NCBI RefSeq assembly: GCF_001429285.1
Contig: NZ_LMJJ01000040.1
Coordinates: 62,035 to 126,034, forward strand
Reading direction: 5' to 3'
DNA length: 64,000 bases
Source: Ensifer sp. Root278
Lineage (GTDB): Bacteria > Pseudomonadota > Alphaproteobacteria > Rhizobiales > Rhizobiaceae
Positions 43,283-52,033 of this stretch are shown here, one piece after another. Each line of letters opens with the position of its first letter. Within the stretch, counting starts at the first letter, position 1. The notes under the pieces were generated by a model that made no database searches, was not told where the DNA came from, and was given only the letters and a program-made list of their open reading frames with translations. Position numbers and translations under genes: made by a program.

Positions 43283-43454
43283 ATTCGTCGGTGATCCGGG
43301 CCTTGATGTTGTCGATCATGTTTTCGCGAATAACCGTCTCGCCGTGCGTTTCGCGCATGTGCTCGACGGCGCGGCGCACGATTTCGGCATCGTTGTCGGC
43401 GCGCGTGTGCCATTCGCAACCCGGGACGAGGGAACCGCATTCAAACAGGCGCAT
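43269..43454 (-). CDS. DUF1059 small protein
   Basis: 61 residues, MRLFECGSLVPGCEWHTRADND at the start, with two Cys and a His in a CxxxxxxxC-x-x-H arrangement that is characteristic of DUF1059. It may bind metal, but function is unknown. ATG 43454 is followed at once by the conserved motif. The stop lies inside a short tandem repeat. Convergent with cca and divergent from apt. Confidence 0.85.
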   Translation of the reverse strand: MRLFECGSLVPGCEWHTRADNDAEIVRRAVEHMRETHGETVIRENMIDNIKARITDESKAA

Positions 43455-43649
43455 GGTGCTTCCTTCCCTGTCTAAAGTTTGATGCGAGAGCGCGGCGCGC
43501 CGGTCGGGCGACCGCACGATTAGAGTAGCATCAACCCCCAAGGGCGGCCAATTGTTCCCGCCGACGACGCGAGAAGAAACCGTTATAGACAAAGAGGCCG
43601 ATGGTGTTATGGGTTTGCGGTAACAAGAGACGCAAAGGCCCTTTTGCCC

Positions 43650-44192
43650 ATGACCACCGTTCAATCGGAACTGATCTCCGCCATCCGGAACATTCCTGAT
43701 TATCCGAAGCCGGGCGTGATGTTTCGCGATATCACCACGCTGCTCGGCAATCCGCGCGCATTCCGCCGTGCGATCGATGAGCTGGTGCATCCCTACGCCG
43801 GTACCAAGATCGACAAGATCGCCGGCATCGAAGCGCGCGGTTTCATCCTCGGTGGCGCGATTGCACACCAGCTTTCTTCCGGCTTCGTTCCGATCCGCAA
43901 GAAGGGCAAGCTGCCGCACGACACCGTGCGCATCGCCTACAGCCTGGAATACGGCGTCGACGAAATGGAGATGCACAAGGACGCCATCAAGCCGGGCGAG
44001 AAGGTGATTCTCGTCGACGATCTGATTGCGACCGGCGGGACGGCGGAAGCGGCCACCAAGCTTCTGAAGCAGATGGGCGCCGATATCGTCGCCGCCTGCT
44101 TCGTCATCGATCTCCCCGATCTCGGTGGACGCAAGAAGCTCGAAGCGCTCGGCGTCAATGTCCGCACGCTGATCGAATTCGAAGGCCACTGA
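43650..44192 (+). CDS. apt: Adenine phosphoribosyltransferase
   Basis: A 180-residue purine-salvage enzyme that makes AMP from adenine and PRPP. The PRPP loop [16 protein letters not shown] is at about 123-138, and the adenine-binding FRDITTLL and [12 protein letters not shown] blocks are present. ATG 43650 is preferred over an in-frame TTG two codons earlier. The gene is monocistronic by spacing. Confidence 0.96.
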   Translation: MTTVQSELISAIRNIPDYPKPGVMFRDITTLLGNPRAFRRAIDELVHPYAGTKIDKIAGIEARGFILGGAIAHQLSSGFVPIRKKGKLPHDTVRIAYSLEYGVDEMEMHKDAIKPGEKVILVDDLIATGGTAEAATKLLKQMGADIVAACFVIDLPDLGGRKKLEALGVNVRTLIEFEGH

Positions 44193-44261
44193 TCCTGACG
44201 GGCGATAGCGGCATTGCGGATCGAAATCCGCGCGTTCCGCACCGGATCATTTTCGATCGCT

Positions 44262-44474
44262 TCAGAGGCGATTGATCGTCCGCAACATCAGCTGAACTTC
44301 ACGCTGTGTGGCGGGTGGCAGTGTCTCTACTTCCTTTTGCCAAAACTGTTCGGCTTCCGGAGGCTCGTCTTCCCAACTTCTGACGGATGTCTCGTTATCG
44401 TCGATCACGACACGGCGATGGCCGCCAAGACGCAGATAGGCGTCCGCCAGTTCACAGACATGGGTTTTTTCCAT
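44262..44474 (-). CDS. Small hypothetical protein
   Basis: 70 residues (MEKTHVCELADAYLRLGGHR...), soluble, acidic in the middle and ending LMLRTINRL. GGGAG sits 8 nt before ATG 44474; a GTG at 44483 is less likely. No family recognised. It lies alone between apt and the MaoC pair. Confidence 0.6.
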   Translation of the reverse strand: MEKTHVCELADAYLRLGGHRRVVIDDNETSVRSWEDEPPEAEQFWQKEVETLPPATQREVQLMLRTINRL

Positions 44475-44628
44475 GGCCAACACTCCCGTTTCCTTGATGC
44501 AAGGCGGGCATCCCGCACGGGGTAAGTGACAGTCGGCACCGCGCTTTGTCTGGTGCTGATTTTACGCGCAAACCGCGCTGGAATTAAGATGTCTCTGGAG
44601 GTGCGTCGCCCGAAGGCGGCGCTCGTTG

Positions 44629-45099
44629 CTACACGAACTCGATTACCTTGCTCTCAAAGCGGATCACCGCCTCGCCGTGCTGGTTGTCGCCTTCGCACAG
44701 GATCGTGTTGATCCGCCAGCCGGGTTTCGAGGTGAGCGAGCGGCTTTCGAGGAAGGTCACGAAATAGGTGACCGTGTCGCCGGCATAGACCGGCTTCAAC
44801 CATTTGAGATCGCGAAAACCGGGCGAGGGGCCGAGGTTCGGCGCACGCAGACCCTCGGCGGCGAGCCGGCGCTGCTCGTTCCTCCAGAAGCGGACGAAGC
44901 ATTGCATCCATCCGGCGCTGGTATGCCAGCCCGATGCGCAAAGCCCGCCGAACAGCGAATGCCGTGCCGCTTCCTCATCGAGATGAAAAGGCTGCGGGTC
45001 GAAGTCGCGGGCGAAGCGGATGATGTCTTCGGCCGTGAAGGTCAGGCTGCCGATGGCGGTCCTGGCCCTGGCGGCGTAAAATTCTTCCATCGTCATCAT
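44629..45099 (-). CDS. MaoC-like hotdog dehydratase, second of a coupled pair
   Basis: A 156-residue hotdog protein. RFARDFDPQPFHLDEEAAR carries the Asp/His hydratase-2 dyad of MaoC enzymes, and GLCASGWHTSAGWM is the following helix. It probably hydrates an enoyl-CoA. ATG 45099 overlaps the TGA of the upstream MaoC gene (TGATG). The pair is about 40 percent alike by eye and may form a heterodimer, as two-subunit MaoC hydratases do. Substrate unknown. Confidence 0.88.
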   Translation of the reverse strand: MMTMEEFYAARARTAIGSLTFTAEDIIRFARDFDPQPFHLDEEAARHSLFGGLCASGWHTSAGWMQCFVRFWRNEQRRLAAEGLRAPNLGPSPGFRDLKWLKPVYAGDTVTYFVTFLESRSLTSKPGWRINTILCEGDNQHGEAVIRFESKVIEFV

Positions 45100-45551
45100 C
45101 AGGCTTGCCCCTTCTCGCGGCAGCGAAAGAGAACGGTGCATTCGGAGACCGCCACGGGCTCACCCGCCTGGTTGGTGATTTCGTTGCGGAATTTGACGAT
45201 GCCGAGATCGGGCTTCGAATTCGACCGCCGCGCCTCGAGCACGAGGCTGAAGCCATTGAGGATATCGCCGGCGATGACCGGCTTCCTCCAGTCCATGAAG
45301 TCGATGCCGGGCGACCCTTGAGACGTCGAATTGCCCATGAAGGCGTCGAGCATCATGCGCATGCCGACGGCGCTGGTGTGCCAGCCGGACGCGGCAAGGC
45401 CGCCAAGAATGCTGCGTTTTCCCGCTTCCTCATCGAGATGCATCGGCTGCTGGTCGAACTCACTGGCGAAGGCGATCATCTCCGCCGGCTTCATCTCGAC
45501 CGGCGTGTAGTCGAAACGGCGCCCTTCGGAAAAATCCTCGAAATACAGCAT
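45099..45551 (-). CDS. MaoC-like hotdog dehydratase, first of a coupled pair
   Basis: A 150-residue hotdog protein with AFASEFDQQPMHLDEEAGK, where Asp and His of the hydratase-2 motif are kept, and GLAASGWHTSAVGMRMM. ATG 45551 gives MLYFEDFSEGRRF; a longer frame from 45668 lacks homology. It is translationally coupled to the next MaoC gene. No other lipid-metabolism gene is near, so the pathway is not shown by context. Confidence 0.88.
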   Translation of the reverse strand: MLYFEDFSEGRRFDYTPVEMKPAEMIAFASEFDQQPMHLDEEAGKRSILGGLAASGWHTSAVGMRMMLDAFMGNSTSQGSPGIDFMDWRKPVIAGDILNGFSLVLEARRSNSKPDLGIVKFRNEITNQAGEPVAVSECTVLFRCREKGQA

Positions 45552-45733
45552 GCTTGAGTTGTCCCGTCTGATTTGCTGCCGTCTACCTACTGCATAATTT
45601 ATCGAAGCGGAATCCATTTGAGCGGATCTGTTGCGAGGCAGCGCGGGCTGAATTTCCAGGTTGCGCATGCCGGACGTTCATGCAACCACCTGTCTAGCTG
45701 CCGCATCCGCCGGCGCTTGATCGAGGAGCATTC

Positions 45734-46840
45734 GTGACCGAACTGAACAGAGCGCTCGCAGGCGCTGCCGAAAAAGGGATCATCTCAGCGAACCAGGTGA
45801 GAGATCTGGAAGCCTATCTTGCGGACCGCGGCATGATCTTCGGGCCGACGGCGCCGGATGCCGCCGCGGAGCGACATGACGCTGCGCTTGATGCGCGTGC
45901 AGCCGAAGACAGCGAGCAGCCGCGGTTCGTGCGGGGATTTCACGATATCCTGATCACCATCGGCGTCATTGTCGTGCTGATCGGCCTTTGGGGTCTGGGT
46001 GGTCCGTTCGCAACGCTGCCGGTCATTCTCGTTCTTGCCGAAATCCTGGTGCGACGCCAGCGGCTGGCACTGCCGTCGGTGGCGCTGACGGTCGCGCTCG
46101 TGCATTGGGTCGGAACGACGTCGCTGATGTTCGTGAGCGAGCAGGAGGATGCCTGGAAACCGCTGATCTTTGCACTCGCCTACCTATCGGCGTTCCCGAT
46201 CCCGCTGGGCCTGTTCTACTGGCGCTATCGTGTGCCACTGGCGCTGGCCGGATTGATGGTATCGATCGCACTCGTCTGCGTGGTCGCGATCCTTCTTGCC
46301 CTCGAGAAGATCTTGGGGATCGACCTTGCCAACGAAGACCATTTCATGCTTCTCGCGCTCACCGTTCTTGTTGGAGCCTTGGGCCTTTTTGCGGCCGCCA
46401 TGCGCTACGACGTTTCCGATCCACAGCGTGAGACCGCGCGCTCCGATACGGCATTCTGGCTGCACCTGGCCGCAGCACCGGCATTGCTCTACGCACTGAT
46501 GGGCCTGGTTTTCCTGTCGAACGGTGGCAGCACCTGGTGGGACGGTCAGGCCGGCTTCGGCCAAGCGGTTGCCGCGATCCTGATCGTTGCGGCCTTCATG
46601 CTGGTCGGGCTGGTCATCGACCGGCGTGCGTTCGTCACGTCGGGGCTGGTGTCGCTCGGGGGCGCGGTGTGGACGATGCTGAGCCAGACCGGCGCGTCGC
46701 TCGACAGCTACGTCTTCGTCGCCTTCGCGGTGGTCGGCGTGACCGTACTCTTCATCGGCATCTTCTGGCAGCGGTTGCGCCGCATGGTCATGGACCTGCT
46801 ACCGCAAACGATAACGGCGCGGTTGCATGCCGCGCCGTGA
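45734..46840 (+). CDS. Polytopic membrane protein (DUF2157-like)
   Basis: A 368-residue protein starting at GTG 45734 behind GAGGAG. A ~75-residue cytoplasmic N-terminus is followed by about nine hydrophobic helices. The overall plan resembles DUF2157 proteins, but I see no diagnostic motif. Function unknown. The 3' end forms a strong GC hairpin that includes the stop codon, and it is convergent with ychF. Confidence 0.75.
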   Translation: MTELNRALAGAAEKGIISANQVRDLEAYLADRGMIFGPTAPDAAAERHDAALDARAAEDSEQPRFVRGFHDILITIGVIVVLIGLWGLGGPFATLPVILVLAEILVRRQRLALPSVALTVALVHWVGTTSLMFVSEQEDAWKPLIFALAYLSAFPIPLGLFYWRYRVPLALAGLMVSIALVCVVAILLALEKILGIDLANEDHFMLLALTVLVGALGLFAAAMRYDVSDPQRETARSDTAFWLHLAAAPALLYALMGLVFLSNGGSTWWDGQAGFGQAVAAILIVAAFMLVGLVIDRRAFVTSGLVSLGGAVWTMLSQTGASLDSYVFVAFAVVGVTVLFIGIFWQRLRRMVMDLLPQTITARLHAAP

Positions 46841-46915
46841 TACCGAGTTCTCTGCGTGCGCTGCACCGTTGCAGCGCACCTTGTCTCTTTGATCTTGCGC
46901 CTGCTACGCAAGATC
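46815..46915. terminator. Three successive hairpins between convergent genes
   Basis: ACGGCGCGG/CCGCGCCGT (46815-46839), GCGCTGCA/TGCAGCGC (46858-46877) and GATCTTGCG/CGCAAGATC (46891-46915) are all perfect stems. None has a long T run. Together they fill the 88-nt gap and are likely to end or stabilise both convergent transcripts. Confidence 0.6.
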
Positions 46916-46928
46916 GCCGCGCCACGTC

Positions 46929-48032
46929 TTACGTGTTGAAGCGGAAGTGGATGACGTCGCCGTCCTGGACGACGTATTCCTTGCCTTCGTCGCGCGCCTT
47001 GCCGGCTTCCTTGGCGCCCACTTCGCCGCCGAGCGTGATGTAATCCTCGTAGGCGATCGTGTTGGCACGGATGAATCCGCGCTCGAAGTCGGTGTGGATG
47101 ACGCCGGCCGCCTGCGGTGCCTTGGTGCCGCGCTGGATCGTCCAGGCGCGGGTTTCCTTGGGGCCGACGGTGAAGTAGGTGATGAGGTCGAGCAGCTTGT
47201 AGCCGGCGCGGATCAGACGGTCGAGACCGGCTTCTTCTAGGCCGAGCGCGCTCAGGAACTCCTTGGATTCTTCTTCCGGCAGCTGTGCCACTTCGGATTC
47301 GATCGCCGCCGAGATCACGACGCTTTCGGCCCCCTGCGCCTTTGCCATTTCGGCAACCGCGCGGGTGTGTTCGTTGCCGTCGACCGCATCGCTTTCCGCG
47401 ACGTTGCAGACGTAGAGCACCGGATGGGCGGTCAGGAGGTTGAGGCTCTGCAGAATGCGCAGTTCTTCGGCATCGAGCTTGGCAAGCAGCGTGCGTACCG
47501 GCTTGCCGTCCTGCAGCAGCTTCAGCGAGGCTTCCATGATCGGAAGCTGCGCCATGGAGTCCTTGTCCTTGCCGCCGGCGCGCTTGCGGGTCTGCTCGGT
47601 GCGGCGCTCAAGGCTGTCGAGGTCGGCGAGCATCAGCTCGGTCTCGATCGTCTCGGCATCTGCGACCGGGTGGATGCGGCCTTCGACGTGGGTGATGTCA
47701 TCATCCTCGAAGCAGCGCAGCACATGCACGACAGCATCCACTTCGCGGATGTTGGCGAGGAACTGATTGCCGAGGCCTTCGCCCTTCGACGCGCCACGCA
47801 CGAGGCCGGCGATGTCGACGAAGGAGATGCGCGTCGGGATGATTTCCTTCGACTTGGCAATGTCGGCAAGCTTGCGCATGCGCGGGTCCGGCACCGCCAC
47901 TTCGCCGGTGTTCGGCTCGATGGTGCAGAAGGGATAGTTGGCCGCCTGAGCGGCCGCCGTCTTGGTGAGTGCGTTGAAGAGCGTGGACTTGCCGACGTTC
48001 GGCAGCCCGACAATACCGCATTTGAAGCCCAT
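46929..48032 (-). CDS. ychF: Redox-regulated ATPase YchF (Obg-family, OLA1-like)
   Basis: A 367-residue universally conserved P-loop protein that prefers ATP over GTP and associates with ribosomes. G1 is GLPNVGKST (residues 9-17), switch region [21 protein letters not shown] follows, and the altered G4 is NVAE in place of NKxD, the hallmark of YchF. The C-terminal TGS domain ends [15 protein letters not shown]. The rplY-pth-ychF genes lie together in many rhizobia; here they are separated. Confidence 0.96.
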   Translation of the reverse strand: MGFKCGIVGLPNVGKSTLFNALTKTAAAQAANYPFCTIEPNTGEVAVPDPRMRKLADIAKSKEIIPTRISFVDIAGLVRGASKGEGLGNQFLANIREVDAVVHVLRCFEDDDITHVEGRIHPVADAETIETELMLADLDSLERRTEQTRKRAGGKDKDSMAQLPIMEASLKLLQDGKPVRTLLAKLDAEELRILQSLNLLTAHPVLYVCNVAESDAVDGNEHTRAVAEMAKAQGAESVVISAAIESEVAQLPEEESKEFLSALGLEEAGLDRLIRAGYKLLDLITYFTVGPKETRAWTIQRGTKAPQAAGVIHTDFERGFIRANTIAYEDYITLGGEVGAKEAGKARDEGKEYVVQDGDVIHFRFNT

Positions 48033-48218
48033 GGGGTCTCGTCCGTATCCTTAAATTCCGTTGGCGTGGCTATGCGGGAAGGGCGCTTCCTGGTCAAGGG
48101 TGGACACCCCGTTCACGGTAAATAAGGGGCTTGCGCCGTTGAACGCGCGGTATTTGGGCCCGCATATGCCCTCAGAAATCCGCCGGCCCGTCGCGGCGAA
48201 AAATCTGAGGAGCCCACA

Positions 48219-48785
48219 TTGATCGATCAGAAATTCATGTTCCCGCGCGTGCCGGTGGCGGTCGTCGATATCGGCGACACGCTTGAAGCCCTGCTGATCC
48301 GTTCCATGCTGGAGAGCCTTGGCGCCGTCGTCACGCTGCATCTGCCGGGGACACCCGCGGACTTCCTGACCTTGATCGCCGGCGGCGAACTCGTGCATCA
48401 GCATGTGGTCATCTGCGGTCACGGCGACGAAAATGGTTTCGTCTTCGGAGAATACTGCGAAGGCATCGACACATCGATGCTGGTCGACGGTAGCCTGCCG
48501 CCTTCAGTCGTTGCCGAGCATGCCAGGCTCGGCGGCAAGATCGTTCTCAGCACCTGCTGCGAGACCGGCGGCACGGCGTACGGCGATGCCTTTGTCGGGG
48601 CGGGTGGCGCAGCCCTCTATGTCGCCCCCGATGGTTCGCCCGAAGGGGCCGATGCGCCGCTCTTCGTGCATTGCTTCTATCATGCGCTTCTTGCACGCAA
48701 GCAGACGCCCGAGGCGGCACTGGAGCACGCCCGCTCCTATGACGAGGCGGCGTCGATGTTCGTCGGGCACTGGCCGGCCAACTGA
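48219..48785 (+). CDS. Small protein with caspase/CHAT-like His and Cys motifs
   Basis: 188 residues from TTG 48219, which has GAGGAG six nt upstream; ATG 48237 is too far from it. After a Rossmann-like start (VAVVDIGDTLEALLI) come VVICGHGDENGF, with a candidate catalytic His, and KIVLSTCCETGGTAYGDAF, with a candidate catalytic Cys, followed by a hydrophobic strand. This order (strand-H-G, then strand-S-x-C-ET-G) matches caspase-fold and CHAT peptidases. The protein is stand-alone, with no adaptor domain. Function is not known, and proteolysis is inferred. Confidence 0.75.
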   Translation: MIDQKFMFPRVPVAVVDIGDTLEALLIRSMLESLGAVVTLHLPGTPADFLTLIAGGELVHQHVVICGHGDENGFVFGEYCEGIDTSMLVDGSLPPSVVAEHARLGGKIVLSTCCETGGTAYGDAFVGAGGAALYVAPDGSPEGADAPLFVHCFYHALLARKQTPEAALEHARSYDEAASMFVGHWPAN

Positions 48786-48981
48786 CCGACGTGACTGCCG
48801 CCCCTGCTTTTGCTTGATCGGTGCGCCCGCCCGTAGGATAGTGCGTGCGCATACGGCGCCGCACGTCTCTTGAGACGCACTAAGGTCGCTGTAACATTTA
48901 GATCTGCTTCACGATTTTGTCCCTAAATCGGTTCTGGTTTAAGGAATTTCCGTTCTTTCTGTCATCAACGGGGTGGTTCCG

Positions 48982-49293
48982 ATGAGTGACAACGAGGTTG
49001 CCAGAAAAGTCAAAGTGAAGGTCAAGCCGAAGCTCGAACGGCCGAAGCTTTACAAGGTTATGTTGCTCAATGACGATTATACGCCGCGCGAGTTCGTCGT
49101 CGGCGTGCTCAAGGCCGTGTTCCATATGAGCGAGGAGGCCGGCTACCGCGTGATGATGACGGCGCACAAGATGGGCACTTCGGTGGTCGTCGTCTGTGTG
49201 CGCGACATTGCGGAAACCAAGGCCAAGGCGGCGACCGATCTTGCCAAGGAAGCGGGTTTTCCGCTGCTCTTCACCACCGAACCCGAGGAATAG
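48982..49293 (+). CDS. clpS: ATP-dependent Clp protease adaptor ClpS
   Basis: 103 residues. ClpS delivers N-end-rule substrates to ClpA. The binding pocket motif LLNDDYTPREFVVGVL and the AHKMGTSVVVV segment are typical. The N-terminal KVKVKVKPKLERPKLYKV tail is Lys-rich. ATG 48982 is preferred over GTG 48973. No clpA is adjacent. Rhizobia often have two clpS genes; this may be the second, clpS2, type. Confidence 0.93.
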   Translation: MSDNEVARKVKVKVKPKLERPKLYKVMLLNDDYTPREFVVGVLKAVFHMSEEAGYRVMMTAHKMGTSVVVVCVRDIAETKAKAATDLAKEAGFPLLFTTEPEE

Positions 49294-49335
49294 CGAGCGG
49301 TCGGCACGAAGGATGGCGGGGGTCGCCGGTTCGCT

Positions 49336-49635
49336 TTATGTTTTCTTATGTAGACGAAGCGGCTTGCTTGCTTCCCGCTTGATCGTGCCCTTGGCTTCGA
49401 GATCGAGCTGAACCGCCTTCAGCCACCAGCCGGCCTTTGCACCCTCGGGGAAAAGGTCCTGCGGCAACAACGGCAATAGCCGCTCCTTCGCTTCCGCGAC
49501 GGTCAGCCCCGGTGTGACCGGCAGGACCGCGAGCAGGGCTTCGCGCATTGCCTCGTACTTTACCCGGTCGACACGGTATTTGTGGCCGGGCGAGACGATG
49601 TTTTCGATCTCGATCTTCTCAGCCTGAGATGCCAT
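49336..49635 (-). CDS. Small hypothetical protein (DUF6958-like)
   Basis: 99 residues starting MASQAEKIEIENIVSPGHKYRVDR, helical with a C-terminal basic tail. The start resembles the DUF6958 family seen in rhizobia, but I hold that loosely. Its ATG 49635 lies inside the end of the GFA-type gene (17-nt overlap), so both are co-transcribed. Confidence 0.75.
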   Translation of the reverse strand: MASQAEKIEIENIVSPGHKYRVDRVKYEAMREALLAVLPVTPGLTVAEAKERLLPLLPQDLFPEGAKAGWWLKAVQLDLEAKGTIKREASKPLRLHKKT

Positions 49636-50179
49636 TGGCCTCACCTTTCACATAGTCGATCCTGGGCGCCTTGAATCCCATGGCCGCCCAGGCGGTCAAA
49701 AGCCGCCACATGAAGCGGCCCGAATGCGTCTTGTAACTCGGCAGTGTGTCGTTGAACTCGACGCCTGCCTTGCGATCTTTCGTCATGGTCCGCATTTCGA
49801 GCGGCGGCTGTTCGTCCGGGGCGAAACGCTGATTGTAGACGCTCAACCAGTGGCCGTCTTTGAATTCGAGGAACATGGCGGCGTTGCAGCAACTCGCGAT
49901 CACCCTTCGCGTCGGCGCCTCGGGTGTCAACCGATGCTCGCGCAAAAGCTCGCTGCCCCTGATGCAGCGGATCCTGTCCTTCCGGTAGAGCGCGAAGCGC
50001 GTCGAACCGTCGGCTTCCAGCACAGGCGACGCTTCGGGCAGGGCCTCGAAGCGCTCGCCGGCGGTGCGGCAGCTGCTGCAATAGCAGGCGGCGCCGACAA
50101 TCGGCTCGCCGACGGCTTCAAAGGCAACCTGACCGCAGCGACAGGCGGCAATCCGAATTCTTGCTTGTGGTTTCACCAT
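49619..50179 (-). CDS. GFA-like zinc protein
   Basis: A 186-residue protein with CRCGQVAFEA near the N-terminus and ACYCSSCRTAG, the C-x-C / C-x-x-C zinc motif of the GFA (glutathione-dependent formaldehyde-activating) fold. Another Cys pair (ASCCNAAMF) completes the second site. Most GFA homologues do not act on formaldehyde, so the substrate is open. ATG 50179 fits; the longer start at 50203 overlaps the operator region. It is divergent from the TetR gene with an operator between. Confidence 0.85.
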   Translation of the reverse strand: MVKPQARIRIAACRCGQVAFEAVGEPIVGAACYCSSCRTAGERFEALPEASPVLEADGSTRFALYRKDRIRCIRGSELLREHRLTPEAPTRRVIASCCNAAMFLEFKDGHWLSVYNQRFAPDEQPPLEMRTMTKDRKAGVEFNDTLPSYKTHSGRFMWRLLTAWAAMGFKAPRIDYVKGEANGISG

Positions 50180-50204
50180 GGCCCTCTCCCGATATCGTCT
50201 CACT

Positions 50205-50226
50205 AACTAGACTGTACCGTCCAGTT
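50205..50226. promoter_or_regulatory. TetR-type operator
   Basis: A 22-bp interrupted palindrome, AACTnGACnGTACnGTCnAGTT, with 18 of 22 positions symmetric. It lies between the divergent GFA and TetR genes, and such spaced palindromes are typical TetR/AcrR sites. Confidence 0.75.
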
Positions 50227-50299
50227 TGATTTGTCCATCCGACTGGCCTATTGTGTGGGGCAGATGATTTGTGACGTGCAGCAAGGCGGAGGGGCAGAA

Positions 50300-50929
50300 T
50301 TGAGCAACGGCGCAAAGACGCGCATGGAGCGTACCCGCAAGGGGATCGTGGCGGCGGCAAGCGATCTCTTCCTGAAACACGGCTTTCTCGGCACGAACAT
50401 GGATGAGATCGCGGCGACCGCGGAAGTGTCGAAGCAAACCGTCTATTCCCATTTCCAGAGCAAGGAGGCGTTGTTTCTGGAGGTCGTGCGCAGCATGACG
50501 GGCGGCGCCGGCGATGAGTTCCAGGAGCAGGTCGCCGACCCGGATGGCGATGAGCCGATCGAAGAATTTCTGCTCGACTATGCCACCCAGCTGCTGGCGA
50601 TCGTGATGACGCCGCGGCTGATGCAGGTGCGGCGCCTGGTGATTGCCGAGGTCGAGCGCTTTCCGCAGCTTGGCGAAGCCCTGCACGAGCGCGGGCCGAT
50701 GCGCTCGATCAGGCGGCTTGCCGTCGCCTTCAAGCGCTATAGCGAGAAGGGCGACATCCGGGTGAGGGATGTGCAGGTCGCTGGCGGCTTCTTCAACTGG
50801 CTCGTCATGGGTGGACCGGTAAATGATGCCATGCTGCTCGGCGACGGCGCCATTCCGGCGCCGGAGGTTCTGCAGGCCCATGCGGCCGAGGCGGTGCGGA
50901 TTTTTCTGGCAGCGCATAGGGCCGCCTAG
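50300..50929 (+). CDS. TetR/AcrR-family transcriptional repressor
   Basis: A 209-residue regulator. The N-terminal HTH (IVAAASDLFLKHGFLGTNMDEIAATAEVSKQTVYSHFQSKEALF) spans ~15-58, and the ligand-binding domain resembles TetR_C members. TTG 50300 follows GGAGGGG by 5 nt. ATG 50264 and TTG 50231 are alternative starts. The operator at 50205-50226 probably mediates autoregulation and control of the GFA-DUF6958 pair. Ligand unknown. Confidence 0.88.
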   Translation: MSNGAKTRMERTRKGIVAAASDLFLKHGFLGTNMDEIAATAEVSKQTVYSHFQSKEALFLEVVRSMTGGAGDEFQEQVADPDGDEPIEEFLLDYATQLLAIVMTPRLMQVRRLVIAEVERFPQLGEALHERGPMRSIRRLAVAFKRYSEKGDIRVRDVQVAGGFFNWLVMGGPVNDAMLLGDGAIPAPEVLQAHAAEAVRIFLAAHRAA

Positions 50930-50979
50930 GCGTTCGGGTCTCTTTCTGGTTCGCGGCTATCCGTTTGATGCGGAAGACG

Positions 50980-51963
50980 TCAGGGCGCCTTGCTCACCGG
51001 TGAGGACGCATTCCACCATTTGAGCACGCGCATCGCCTTGAGTGTCACCCACCGCGACGGTACGTCGGCTCCGTCGTCGACATCGAACCACACCCGTCCG
51101 GCGGGGCTCCAGTCGAGCGGCCAGGTGCCGTTGTCCAGGCGTCGCGCAGAAAGGTGATCGATCGCTTCGCCGAGGCGCGGGTCGGGCGCGGCGGCGGTCC
51201 GGAGCACCGATTGCCGGAAATAGTCGAGTGCGCGCAGGATGTCGTAGTGCCAGCGGTTCGGGTGGCAGAGGCAAAGAAACCGATTGCTCGCCGGTTCGCC
51301 GGTGCTCAGGCGGCGGAAGAGGTGGCGCTTGAGGAGATAGTCCTCACCACCCTCCCGCGCCGCCTTGGACTGCGGTGTGCCGCCGGTCGCCCTTTCGAAC
51401 TCCAGCAATCCTTCGAGCACATTGATGGTGCTTGCAAAGGACGAGCAAACTGAACCGTTCGCCCGCTCGCAGTTCCAGCCACCATCGGGCTGCCGTTCGC
51501 CAACGAGCCTTTCGACGATGGGTGCGATGTCGACGCCGAAATAGGCGCCGTCAGCCACGGTTCGCCCGTTGATGCACTCCTCGACCTCGCCTTGCCAATA
51601 GGGCTGGCCGCCTTCGTCCCAGCGGGCGTTGGCGCCGATCAGTTCAACGGTTTGCCTGGCCCGATCCGATGATGGGTCGAGGCCGAATTCCCGGAGCTGC
51701 GACAGCGAAAAGCACGTGGCCGTCCAGGGCTGACCGCGCTCGGACCACTCGCGCGCGTCAAAACCAGCCGGAATAAAGGCGCCGCCCGCCCATTGGCCGT
51801 CGTCGTCCTGATGCGAAAGCAGTCTGGCGCCCCAGCCTTCGGTCTCCACCTTGGCTCGCTCGGCCCTCCACACAGGTTCCGGGGCATCCAGCAGGTCACG
51901 CATCACTTGCCAGCGGATCGAAGGATCCGAAGCGAGAAGCCAGTCAATCACCGGGTGGCTCAT
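50980..51963 (-). CDS. Squalene-cyclase/prenyltransferase-like alpha-barrel protein
   Basis: A 327-residue soluble protein with three QW-like repeats: HQDDDGQW, RQPDGGW and RLDNGTW, the hallmark of the alpha/alpha barrel shared by terpene cyclases and protein prenyltransferases. It is about half the size of a squalene-hopene cyclase and lacks the DxDD catalytic block, so cyclase activity is doubtful. It follows no partner gene. The function is unknown. Confidence 0.75.
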   Translation of the reverse strand: MSHPVIDWLLASDPSIRWQVMRDLLDAPEPVWRAERAKVETEGWGARLLSHQDDDGQWAGGAFIPAGFDAREWSERGQPWTATCFSLSQLREFGLDPSSDRARQTVELIGANARWDEGGQPYWQGEVEECINGRTVADGAYFGVDIAPIVERLVGERQPDGGWNCERANGSVCSSFASTINVLEGLLEFERATGGTPQSKAAREGGEDYLLKRHLFRRLSTGEPASNRFLCLCHPNRWHYDILRALDYFRQSVLRTAAAPDPRLGEAIDHLSARRLDNGTWPLDWSPAGRVWFDVDDGADVPSRWVTLKAMRVLKWWNASSPVSKAP

Positions 51964-52033
51964 AGGGCGTGCTCCAGGCCGGTCTTCAAAGCCGACCTGA
52001 GCGAAAACTAGCGCTCGCTCCGGAAACGGGAAG

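Noticed and set aside
43455-43649. tRNA, small RNA or riboswitch upstream of apt
   Set aside because: No cloverleaf, strong hairpin or conserved aptamer pattern was visible.
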